DNA of 64,000 bases from Gemmatimonadaceae bacterium (GTDB lineage: Bacteria; Gemmatimonadota; Gemmatimonadetes; Gemmatimonadales; Gemmatimonadaceae), in contig JAHBVT010000001.1 of assembly GCA_019637355.1 (NCBI GenBank), positions 992,001 to 1,056,000 on the forward strand, read 5' to 3'. The notes under the pieces are model-generated. The model ran no database searches. It was not told the DNA's origin and saw only the letters and a program-made list of their open reading frames with translations. A program made the translations under genes and the position numbers. Below, piece by piece: positions 57,346 to 64,000 of the stretch. Positions within the stretch are counted from its first letter, which is position 1. The number at the start of each line of letters is the position of its first letter.

Positions 57346-60300
57346 TCAGGGCGTTCCCCGCGAGGCGCTGCGGGCGGCGGCGGCCGCCCCGGTCGTGACG
57401 TCGGCGATGGTCGTGCGGACCGGCCCGATCCGGGAGTTGGCGCGGCTCGGATTCACCCGGTTCGTCAGGAGCAGCACGAAGATGTCGTTCGACGGGTCCA
57501 TCCAAAGCGAGGTCCCGGTGAAGCCGGTGTGGCCCACGGCCGGGCTGCGCATCCGCGTGCCGGCGGAGTTGGTCCCGTTGGGCGTCTCCCAGCCCAAGGC
57601 GCGGTGCGAGATGGTGGAATCGGCGACGCTCGAGAAGCTGCGCAGGGTCTGCGGCCGTGCGATGCGCACGCCGCCGAGCGTGCCACCGTTGAGCCACATC
57701 TGCGCGAAGCGCGTGAGGTCGTGGGCGGTGCTGAACAACCCGGCGTGCGCCGAGACGCCGCCGAGCCGGAAGGCGTTCTCGTCGTGCACCTCGCCGCGCA
57801 GGTGCCGGCCCCGCCAGGGGTCGCGCTCGGTGGGAGCGATGCGCGCGAGGTCCTCCGCGGGCGGGTGATAGCGGGTGTCGTTCATTCGCAGCGGGCCGAA
57901 CACCGCGCTGGCCAGGTAGGCGTCCAGCGACTGTTGCGCCACGCGCTCGATGACCCATCCGGCCAGCATCGCGCCGAGGTCAGAGTACACGTAGCGAGCG
58001 CCGGGCAGCGTATCGAGCGGCGTGGCCAGCACCAGGCGGCGCGCCTCCGTTTCCGTCTCACTCTCGAGCCACAGCGTGCGGTGCGCCGGCAGGCCGCTGG
58101 TGTGCGTGAGCAGGTGACGGACGGTGACGCGTTCCTTGTTGGCACCGGTCCACTCTGGCAGGTAGCGCTGTACCGGCGCGTCGAGCTGCACGAGGCCTTG
58201 CTCGACCATCTGCATCATCGCCGTGGTCATTCCCACGACCTTCGTCAGCGAGGCGATATCCCAGATCGTGTGCGCATCGGGTGCCGGGGCATCAGGCGTC
58301 CAGTCGAGCTTGCCGACCGCGACCTCGGCGACCACCTGCGTGCGCGTGCCGATGACGGCGATGGCGCCGGGGAAGACTGAATCACGGACCGCGCGGGTGA
58401 GGACGGTACGCACCGAGTCGGTCACGCGCGCGGCCCACGCCGGCAGCGGGCGCTCGTATGGCTGGCCGGCCGCGAAGTAGCCGGGCAGGGACGTCGGCGG
58501 CACGCCGCGGAAGGGGCTGCGCCCGGTGATGGCCCGTGCGGCGGCACGCTCCATCGCCTCACCGCGGCCGTAGGCCGCCACGAAGCCGGAGACGCGCGGA
58601 ATCTCGCGGAGCACGTACGGGCTCGAGAACGCGACCACGTTGACTGGACGGAGTGCCGCGATGGAGTCGATCCACTTGGCCACCGGCTCGGCGATGGCGA
58701 AGCGGCCTTCGCCCTCGATGGTCCGCACGAAGGTTGCGATGACGACGCGCTCGGCGCCGTTGGCGCCGTTGCCGGCACGGAGCAGCGAATCGAGCCGGGA
58801 GCGCGGCGTGGCCGGCGTGATGCGCGCGCTGCGCATCGTGAGCAACGCGCTGCGCAGCTCCGCCGTGAAGGTCCGTCCGGCGAGGACGTCGTTCTCGCCG
58901 GCGTAGGTCAGGACCAGCGTGGGCTCGGCGGTGGCGAGGGGCAGGGCCCGCGCCGTGTCGCGTAGCAGCGTGATGGCATCCTCGGCGATGCTGAGCGCCC
59001 GCTGCCGGTGGGCCCTCTGGCCGACGATGTCGCGCAGCGAATCCAGCGGGACGATGGGCCGTTGGATGGCGCCGGTGCGCAGCTTGAGCGCGAGGATGCG
59101 CCGCACGCTCTCGTCGATGCGCGCGGCGGGGATGTCACCGCGGTTGACCGCGGCGACGATGGCGTCGATCGCCACGGGCACGTCCGGCGGCATCAGCAGC
59201 ACGTCGGCGCCGGCCTGCACGGCGAGCACCGCGCTGCGGGCGTTGTCATAGCCTTGGCCCACGCCGCGCATATCCATCGCGTCGGTGACGACGAGGCCGC
59301 GGAAGCCGAGCGAGTCGCGCAGCAGGCCGGTCATAATCGCCGGGGCGAGCGTCGCCGGCGTGCGGTCGAGCGTCACGGCCGGCAGGGCGATGTGCGCGCT
59401 CATCACCGCCGCGACGCCGGCGTCGATGGCGGCGCGGAAGGGCACGAGCTCCAGCGCATAGAGCCGCTCGGGCGAGGCGTTGATCACCGGCAGCGCGTTG
59501 TGCGAATCGGTGTCGGTGTCGCCGTGGCCGGGAAAGTGCTTGAGCGTGGCCGCCACGCCGGCTTCCTGCACGCCCTCCACGAAAGCGGTGCCCATCGCCG
59601 CGACCAAGAGCGGGTCCTCGCCGAAGGACCGCACGTTGATGACGGGATTGGCCGGGTTGTTGTTTACGTCCACGGTCGGCGCGAAGGCGAGGTGGATGCC
59701 GACCGCGCGCGACTCCTCGCCGGTGATGCGGCCGGCCTCCCGTGCGTGCTCGATTCGCCGGGTGGCGCCGATGGCCATATTGCTCGGCAGCACCGTCGCG
59801 CTGCCGGCGGCCAATGTGCCGGGCGCGAATACGCCGCCCTCGAGGCGCCCCAGCCCGGGCTCCACGTCCGATGTCACGAGCAGGGGCAGGGACGACTGCC
59901 GCTGCAGCGCATTGACCTTCTCCGCGACTTCGATCGGCGAGCCCAGCGACATCACGACGCCGCCGACCCTGTCACGCCGGATGCGCTCGACGGCCAGGAT
60001 GAACGAGGAATCGCTCGAGCTGGTATAATCCCCGAGCACCCAGATGAAGACCATCTGCCCGACGCGTTCGCGCAGCGACATCGCGGCGATGGTCGTGTCG
60101 ATCCAGCGCTCGGCTTCGTCGGGCAGGGGCTCGGTCAACGACGGGCGCAGCGTGTGGATGGACCAGGGCACCGCCACCGGTTCCACATCCGGGACGGTGA
60201 CACGCTCGACGACGCCCGGCGGCGGGGCAGCCGGAGTGAACGGGACGCACGAAACCAGGGTGAGGCCCAGCAGGGTCGCACGGAGGAAGCGGTGACGCAT
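57346..60300 (-). CDS. GH3 beta-N-acetylglucosaminidase (NagZ-like) fused to an AmpC-type serine hydrolase
   Basis: A 984-residue lipoprotein (lipobox LVSC, Cys18). The GH3 domain runs from about 60 to 410. It has KHFPGHGDTDTDSH at 254-267, the His/Asp loop typical of NagZ, and the nucleophile Asp340 in VVTDAMDM. A Rossmann-like C-terminal GH3 part covers about 430-605. The beta-lactamase/transpeptidase-fold domain (about 625-984) has Ser684-x-x-Lys687 (SLTK), Tyr772-Ser-Asp and His924-Thr-Gly. The fusion would cut GlcNAc from muropeptides and act on the peptide or ester part. ATG at 60300 begins the signal peptide; the open frame upstream overlaps the divergent namZ gene and is rejected. Confidence 0.9.
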   Translation of the reverse strand: MRHRFLRATLLGLTLVSCVPFTPAAPPPGVVERVTVPDVEPVAVPWSIHTLRPSLTEPLPDEAERWIDTTIAAMSLRERVGQMVFIWVLGDYTSSSDSSFILAVERIRRDRVGGVVMSLGSPIEVAEKVNALQRQSSLPLLVTSDVEPGLGRLEGGVFAPGTLAAGSATVLPSNMAIGATRRIEHAREAGRITGEESRAVGIHLAFAPTVDVNNNPANPVINVRSFGEDPLLVAAMGTAFVEGVQEAGVAATLKHFPGHGDTDTDSHNALPVINASPERLYALELVPFRAAIDAGVAAVMSAHIALPAVTLDRTPATLAPAIMTGLLRDSLGFRGLVVTDAMDMRGVGQGYDNARSAVLAVQAGADVLLMPPDVPVAIDAIVAAVNRGDIPAARIDESVRRILALKLRTGAIQRPIVPLDSLRDIVGQRAHRQRALSIAEDAITLLRDTARALPLATAEPTLVLTYAGENDVLAGRTFTAELRSALLTMRSARITPATPRSRLDSLLRAGNGANGAERVVIATFVRTIEGEGRFAIAEPVAKWIDSIAALRPVNVVAFSSPYVLREIPRVSGFVAAYGRGEAMERAAARAITGRSPFRGVPPTSLPGYFAAGQPYERPLPAWAARVTDSVRTVLTRAVRDSVFPGAIAVIGTRTQVVAEVAVGKLDWTPDAPAPDAHTIWDIASLTKVVGMTTAMMQMVEQGLVQLDAPVQRYLPEWTGANKERVTVRHLLTHTSGLPAHRTLWLESETETEARRLVLATPLDTLPGARYVYSDLGAMLAGWVIERVAQQSLDAYLASAVFGPLRMNDTRYHPPAEDLARIAPTERDPWRGRHLRGEVHDENAFRLGGVSAHAGLFSTAHDLTRFAQMWLNGGTLGGVRIARPQTLRSFSSVADSTISHRALGWETPNGTNSAGTRMRSPAVGHTGFTGTSLWMDPSNDIFVLLLTNRVNPSRANSRIGPVRTTIADVTTGAAAAARSASRGTP

Positions 60301-60321
60301 CACAGGGCAGGGCAGGTGGGA

Positions 60322-61605
60322 GTGAGGGCGATGCTGGTGCTGCTGGGGCTGGCGGCCTGTGCGCCGGCGCCTCGGGCGCAGGACGCGAGGCCCTCGCGGG
60401 CGGCGGCGGAGCGCGTGCGCCCCGGCGTCACCGTGCTGATGGAAGACTCGCTGGCATTGCTCGCAGGCAAACGCGTGGCCGTGCTCACGAACCAGACCGG
60501 TGCGGACGCGGAGGGGCGTTCCGTCGTGGATCTGCTCCACGGCGATCCGCGGGGGAAGCGAGCGAACATCACGGTGGTGCGCTTGTTCTCGCCGGAGCAC
60601 GGCATCCGCGGGACGGCCGACCGGCCCGACCTGCCCGACGAGGTGGACGCACGCTCTGGCCTCACGGTGCACTCGCTGTACGCCCGCGAGACGATCCCGC
60701 CGCCGGACTCGCTGCTGCGGGACCTCGACGCGCTGGTCTTCGACCTGCAGGACATCGGCACGCGCACTTGGACGTATGTCGGCGTGATGGTCTATGCGAT
60801 GCGCGCCGCGGCGCGCGTGGGAATCCCGTTCGTCGTGCTCGACCGCCCCAATCCGATCACCGGGCGGGTGGAGGGGCCGTTGCTGGATGCGGCGCTCGCC
60901 AACCCGGAGGACCCGACGCCGGAGCGGCGCGGCAAGGCTTACGCATTATACCCCGCGCCCCTGCGGCACGGTATGACGATGGGGGAGCTGGCGCAGCTGT
61001 TCGCCGGTGAACTCGGCATTCCGGTGCAGCTGCACGTGATTCCGGTGGCCGGCTGGCGCCGCTCGATGTGGTGGGACGAGACCCGCTTGCCGTGGGTGGT
61101 GCCGTCGCCGGCGATGGTCTCGCCGCTGAGTGCGCTGCTGTATCCCGCGCTGGTGGCCTTCGAAGGCAGCAACCTGTCCGTGGGCCGAGGGACGGACGCG
61201 CCGTTCCAACGCGTCGGCGCCCCCTGGCTCGACGCGCCCGCCGTGGTGGAGTTGCTGCGCGACCGTGGCCTCATCGGTCTGCGCTTCGAGGCCGAGCGTT
61301 TCACGCCGCGCGAGCCCACGGACGGCAAGTTCGGCGGACGGACGATTCCCGGCGTGCGCATCTACGTGGACGACCGCGACCGCGCCCAGATGGCGCGGCT
61401 CGGCGCCTCGCTGTTCTGGGCCATCGCGGAGGTGCACCGCGATTCCCTGCGACTCACCGCCCGGAGCTTCGACGAGCGCTTCGGCACCGCCCGCGTTCGC
61501 GAGTCGCTGCTTGGCGGCGGCGATCCGGACGAGGTCATCGACGCCTCGTTGCCGTCCGTGGTAGGCTGGCAGCAGGGCACACGGCAATACCTGATCTACC
61601 GCTGA
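60322..61605 (+). CDS. namZ: exo-beta-N-acetylmuramidase NamZ (DUF1343, GH171)
   Basis: A 427-residue protein of the DUF1343 family, shown in other bacteria to release terminal MurNAc from glycan chains. Conserved blocks are AVLTNQTGADAEGRSVVDLL, RLFSPEHGIRGTADRPD, VFDLQDIGTRTWTYVGVM, DRPNPITGRVEGPLLD and FEGSNLSVGRGTDAPFQRVG. A short lipoprotein-like signal ends LGLAAC. GTG at 60322 gives this signal a basic residue; GTG 60316 and ATG 60331 are alternatives. It is divergent from the GH3/AmpC gene by about 21 bases. NamZ removes MurNAc and NagZ-type enzymes remove GlcNAc, so the pair can strip a glycan chain stepwise. Confidence 0.9.
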   Translation: MRAMLVLLGLAACAPAPRAQDARPSRAAAERVRPGVTVLMEDSLALLAGKRVAVLTNQTGADAEGRSVVDLLHGDPRGKRANITVVRLFSPEHGIRGTADRPDLPDEVDARSGLTVHSLYARETIPPPDSLLRDLDALVFDLQDIGTRTWTYVGVMVYAMRAAARVGIPFVVLDRPNPITGRVEGPLLDAALANPEDPTPERRGKAYALYPAPLRHGMTMGELAQLFAGELGIPVQLHVIPVAGWRRSMWWDETRLPWVVPSPAMVSPLSALLYPALVAFEGSNLSVGRGTDAPFQRVGAPWLDAPAVVELLRDRGLIGLRFEAERFTPREPTDGKFGGRTIPGVRIYVDDRDRAQMARLGASLFWAIAEVHRDSLRLTARSFDERFGTARVRESLLGGGDPDEVIDASLPSVVGWQQGTRQYLIYR

Positions 61606-61613
61606 GGCCGGCG

Positions 61614-62228
61614 ATGTTCCTGCGCGTCTGGCACGCCATCCGCGAGGGCTACCTGCGGTTGACCGAGCCGTTGGCGGCGTGGTGCGTGCGAGTCGGCATC
61701 TCCCCGAACGCGCTGACGGTCGCGGGGACGCTGTGCTGTGCGGCGACGGGCGTGCTGTTCGGTGCCGGGTGGATCCGCGCCGCCGGCTGGACGCTGGGGC
61801 TGACGGCGTTCTTCGACGTGATCGACGGCGCGGTGGCCCGGCGTTCGGGGGCGGCGAGCGTGTTCGGGGCGTTCTTCGACTCCACGCTCGATCGCGTGGC
61901 CGATGCCTTCCTCTTCGGCGGCCTGGCGTGGTTCTTTGCCGCGCCGGGCCCGCATCGCTCGCTGCCGATGGTCGGCGTCGCGCTGGTGGCGCTGAGCGCC
62001 GTGCAGATCACCTCGTACACACGGGCCAAGGCGGATGCCCTCGGCGTGGACCTGAAGGGCGTCGGCGCGCTCGAACGCCCCGAGCGCATCACCCTGCTGG
62101 CGGCGCCGCAGGCCTTCTTCGGCCTGATGTTCGCGGGGTGGGTGCTGCGCGGGGTGGTGATCCTGTTGGCCGCCACGGCGGTCTGGACGGTGATCCAACG
62201 GGTGCGGCACGTCGCCCAGCGCGCGTAA
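61614..62228 (+). CDS. CDP-alcohol phosphatidyltransferase
   Basis: A 204-residue membrane enzyme of phospholipid synthesis with about six helices. The signature D-x2-DG-x2-AR-x8-G-x3-D-x3-D is complete: FFDVIDGAVARRSG from about residue 67, then GAFFDSTLD. The acceptor alcohol cannot be read from the sequence; phosphatidylglycerophosphate and inositol-phosphate synthases share this motif. It follows namZ by eight bases, so the two may be co-transcribed. Confidence 0.88.
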   Translation: MFLRVWHAIREGYLRLTEPLAAWCVRVGISPNALTVAGTLCCAATGVLFGAGWIRAAGWTLGLTAFFDVIDGAVARRSGAASVFGAFFDSTLDRVADAFLFGGLAWFFAAPGPHRSLPMVGVALVALSAVQITSYTRAKADALGVDLKGVGALERPERITLLAAPQAFFGLMFAGWVLRGVVILLAATAVWTVIQRVRHVAQRA

Positions 62229-62280
62229 CCTCGCTATTTTGTTGGGGTTCGCGGTTTCCCCCGCCCTGAAGGAGCTCCGG

Positions 62281-62721
62281 ATGTCCCTCGCCCGTTTCCG
62301 CTGGACCCCGATCCTGGCCGTCGTCGCCGCGGTGGCGCTGCAGGCCTGCGCCGCCCCGCCGGACGACCGCGGCCTCGTGCGTCTCTGGACCGACGACTTC
62401 GAGGTCCGCCTCAAGCCCGACGTCGTCCCGCCGCGGGCCCTGGAGCGCATCACGTACACCATCACGGTGCACGACAAGAACACCCGCGAGCCCATCGTGA
62501 ACGGCGAGGGCCAGATCTTCGCCACCAACGCCGACCGCCACACGGTCTACAACGGTCTCGTCTACGGACCCGAGGCCGGCACCTATCGTGCCACCATCAC
62601 CTTCATCACCGCCGGCGACTGGGCGATGGGCTTCCGCTTCCGCCGCGATTCCACCAAGGCCCTGCAGCGCACCGAGGATTGGCGCCAGCAGGTGAGGAAC
62701 GAGGCGCCGCCGGGGCAGTGA
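62281..62721 (+). CDS. lipoprotein with FixH/YtkA-like domain
   Basis: A 146-residue lipoprotein (lipobox ALQAC, Cys23). The mature beta-sandwich includes ITYTITVHDKNTREPIVNGE and GTYRATITFITAGDWAMGF, the pattern of YtkA/FixH-like periplasmic domains, some of which act in copper handling for oxidases. No copper ligands stand out. AAGGAG lies before the ATG, and TATTTT at 62235-62240 may be the -10 box. Confidence 0.72.
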   Translation: MSLARFRWTPILAVVAAVALQACAAPPDDRGLVRLWTDDFEVRLKPDVVPPRALERITYTITVHDKNTREPIVNGEGQIFATNADRHTVYNGLVYGPEAGTYRATITFITAGDWAMGFRFRRDSTKALQRTEDWRQQVRNEAPPGQ

Positions 62722-62727
62722 GTTCTC

Positions 62728-62819
62728 GACGGATGACGGATGACGGATGCTACATCCGCGCCGGAGTCCACTTCGCAGTGCTTTCGAAAGCATCCCTCAT
62801 CCCTCATCCGTCCTCCGTC
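62728..62819. repeat. heptamer inverted-repeat element 8
   Basis: Left arm of three GGATGAC units (62728-62750), a spacer of about 40 bases containing an inner TGCTTTCGAAAGCA palindrome, and a right arm with GTCATCC relatives (CATCCCT, CATCCGT, CCTCCGT; 62791-62819). It lies between two genes of the same direction and ends five bases before the next ATG. Confidence 0.9.
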
Positions 62820-62824
62820 TTAAG

Positions 62825-63136
62825 ATGAAGCACTTCCACCGCACCTCCCTCCATCCCGACGTGATCCTCGCCACCGCTGACGCCTTCTTCCCGACCGTCG
62901 GGATGATGCCGGCCGCGCAGACGGCGCGTTCGCGGACCTTCAAGGGCTCGGTCGGCACGCCTGAGGTCCCGTCCACGCTCACGGTGAGCGTCCGGATGGA
63001 AGGCGGCCACTACGTGTTCGTCGAGGCCGAGACGGACCAGATGGGCGAGAGCCGCCTCGACCGCAACGTGAAGAAGTTCTTCGTGTCGTTGCACACCCAG
63101 GTGGACCCGACGCACACGTTCGCCCCGGCGTACTGA
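62825..63136 (+). CDS. small conserved-looking protein, unknown function
   Basis: A 103-residue protein, probably cytosolic, with no signal peptide. It has a His-rich start (MKHFHRTSLHPD), a middle strand pair (STLTVSVRMEGGHYVFVEAE) and a basic helix (SRLDRNVKKFF). I do not recognise a family. It abuts the E1-alpha gene with no gap (TGA then ATG), which suggests coupled translation. Its start is placed after repeat element 8; earlier in-frame codons would be read from the repeat. Confidence 0.65.
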   Translation: MKHFHRTSLHPDVILATADAFFPTVGMMPAAQTARSRTFKGSVGTPEVPSTLTVSVRMEGGHYVFVEAETDQMGESRLDRNVKKFFVSLHTQVDPTHTFAPAY

Positions 63137-64000
63137 ATGGCGCGCAAGGCGACCCGCCCGGCCAAGGGCGGGCCATCGGTGCATCTGGGGGAAGCGTTGC
63201 CGCTCAAGCGGAAGCTTGAGCTCTACTACTGGATGCGGCTCACGCGCACGCTCGAGGAGCGGCTCGTGGCGCTCTACCGCCAGACCAAGGTCGTGGGCGG
63301 GCTCTTCCGCTCGCTCGGGCAGGAGGCCGATGCCGTCGGGTCCTGCTACGCGCTCGAGCAGCGGGACGTGATGTCGCCGCTCATTCGCAACCTCGGCGCG
63401 ATGCTCGTCAAGGGCGCCACGCCGGTGGAAGTGCTCAAGCAGTATATGGCCAAGGGCGACTCGCCCACGCGCGGCCGCGAGCTCAACATCCACTTCGGCG
63501 ACATCGGCGAGGCCGGCACGACCCGTGGCTTCCTCGGCCAGATCTCGCCGCTCGGCGATATGGTCCCGGTGATGGCCGGCGTGACGATGACCTTCAAGAT
63601 GCGCGGCGAGGATCGCGTGGGGCTCGTGTACGTCGGCGATGGCGCCACGAGCACCGGCGCCTTCCACGAGGGCATCAACTTCGCCGCCGTGCAGCGCCTG
63701 CCGCTGGTGGTGGTCATCGAGAACAACGGCTACGCGTACTCCACGCCGACATCCAAGCAGACGGCCGCCGCGCAGTTCGTCGACAAAGCGATCGGGTACG
63801 GGGTCACCGGCGAACAGTGCGACGGCAACGATGTGCTCGCCGTGTACGACTGCACGAAGCGTGCGGTGGATCGCGCACGGGCCGGCGAAGGCGTGCAGCT
63901 GCTCGAGCTGATGACCTACCGCCGCAAGGGCCACGCCGAGCACGACAACCAGTCCTACGTGCCCGACGGCGAGATCGAGCGCTGGGCGGCCGAGAACGAC
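63137..64000 (+). CDS. 2-oxoacid dehydrogenase E1 alpha subunit, 3' end cut by window end
   Basis: Thiamine-diphosphate enzyme subunit of a pyruvate or branched-chain 2-oxoacid dehydrogenase complex. 288 codons are visible. The ThDP motif runs from GDGATSTGAFHEG to VVVIENNGYAYSTP. The phosphorylation-loop region is TYRRKGHAEHDNQSYVP. RSLGQEADAVGSCYAL and ELNIHFGDIGEAG are E1-alpha signatures. The N-terminal 22 residues are basic and poorly conserved. Beta subunit and E2 genes would be expected just beyond the window. Confidence 0.92.
   Translation, partial: MARKATRPAKGGPSVHLGEALPLKRKLELYYWMRLTRTLEERLVALYRQTKVVGGLFRSLGQEADAVGSCYALEQRDVMSPLIRNLGAMLVKGATPVEVLKQYMAKGDSPTRGRELNIHFGDIGEAGTTRGFLGQISPLGDMVPVMAGVTMTFKMRGEDRVGLVYVGDGATSTGAFHEGINFAAVQRLPLVVVIENNGYAYSTPTSKQTAAAQFVDKAIGYGVTGEQCDGNDVLAVYDCTKRAVDRARAGEGVQLLELMTYRRKGHAEHDNQSYVPDGEIERWAAEND

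Noticed and set aside
60301-60672. N-terminal extension of the GH3/AmpC gene up to 60672
   Set aside because: The frame is open, but the extra residues have no family similarity and overlap namZ. A lipoprotein signal begins cleanly at the ATG at 60300.

Overview
The window reads as a chromosomal segment of a GC-rich, aerobic, diderm bacterium, most likely a member of the Gemmatimonadota. This is an inference from gene content: a six-subunit alternative complex III, large secreted BNR beta-propeller proteins, several secreted S9 peptidases and TonB/ExbBD genes occur together. No rRNA or other decisive marker is present. I see no prophage, insertion sequence or CRISPR array. Genes are densely packed, often with ATGA or GTGA overlaps, and no gene-free stretch exceeds about 270 bases.

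Layout. 1-6.6 kb: a DNA polymerase IV (cut by the window start), acetoacetyl-CoA synthetase, the tyrosine-catabolic pair hpd-hmgA and a flavin reductase-like gene. 6.6-23.5 kb: a pilin-like protein, a TPR membrane protein with a Cys-rich tail, a cupin, a 1103-residue BNR protein, an aminotransferase, two secreted S9 peptidases, an NSS transporter with a 42-residue MetS-type partner, a DUF502 protein and a dihaem cytochrome c. 23.6-30.6 kb: a nine-gene Mrp-type cation/proton antiporter operon in the order E-F-G-(MrpA-tail)-B-C-D-D-D. 30.7-36.3 kb: arginine decarboxylase, a CPA2 antiporter, superoxide dismutase, a DedA protein and a TrmJ-like methyltransferase. 36.4-44.3 kb: actABCDEF, which encodes alternative complex III, preceded by a CRP/FNR-type palindrome. 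44.4-49.5 kb: tRNA-Ala(TGC), a peroxiredoxin, an Hsp20 and a kinase-regulator-kinase set. 49.6-54.4 kb: TonB-ExbB-ExbD-ExbD-TonB and a DAACS symporter. 54.4-61.6 kb: a probable peptidoglycan amino-sugar salvage cluster (BadF-type kinase, SSS symporter, GH3/AmpC fusion, NamZ) with an A-type Fe-S carrier inside it. 61.6-64 kb: a CDP-alcohol phosphatidyltransferase, a lipoprotein, a small unknown protein and the start of a pyruvate/branched-chain dehydrogenase E1-alpha gene.

How it fits together. hpd and hmgA start tyrosine breakdown, whose products are fumarate and acetoacetate, and acetoacetyl-CoA synthetase next door can activate the acetoacetate. Complex III feeds electrons from quinol to a cytochrome c or oxidase encoded elsewhere. 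The Mrp complex and the many sodium-coupled carriers (NSS, DAACS, SSS) suggest active use of a sodium gradient. The TonB/ExbBD module and the secreted peptidases and glycosidases suggest scavenging of proteins and cell walls.

The most unusual signals are not genes. (1) A family of intergenic elements is built from 7-bp tandem repeats, (GGATGAC)n, then a spacer or private hairpin, then (GTCATCC)n, always in that order. They sit at transcription-unit boundaries and give stop codons in all three frames to readers from either side. (2) The tetranucleotide CATG is strongly depleted: I found 13 in 64 kb, while TATG is many times commoner. Met codons are mostly preceded by T-ending codons although the genes otherwise prefer C. 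(3) A Trp-rich mini-ORF with good expression signals lies in the leader of the hpd operon.
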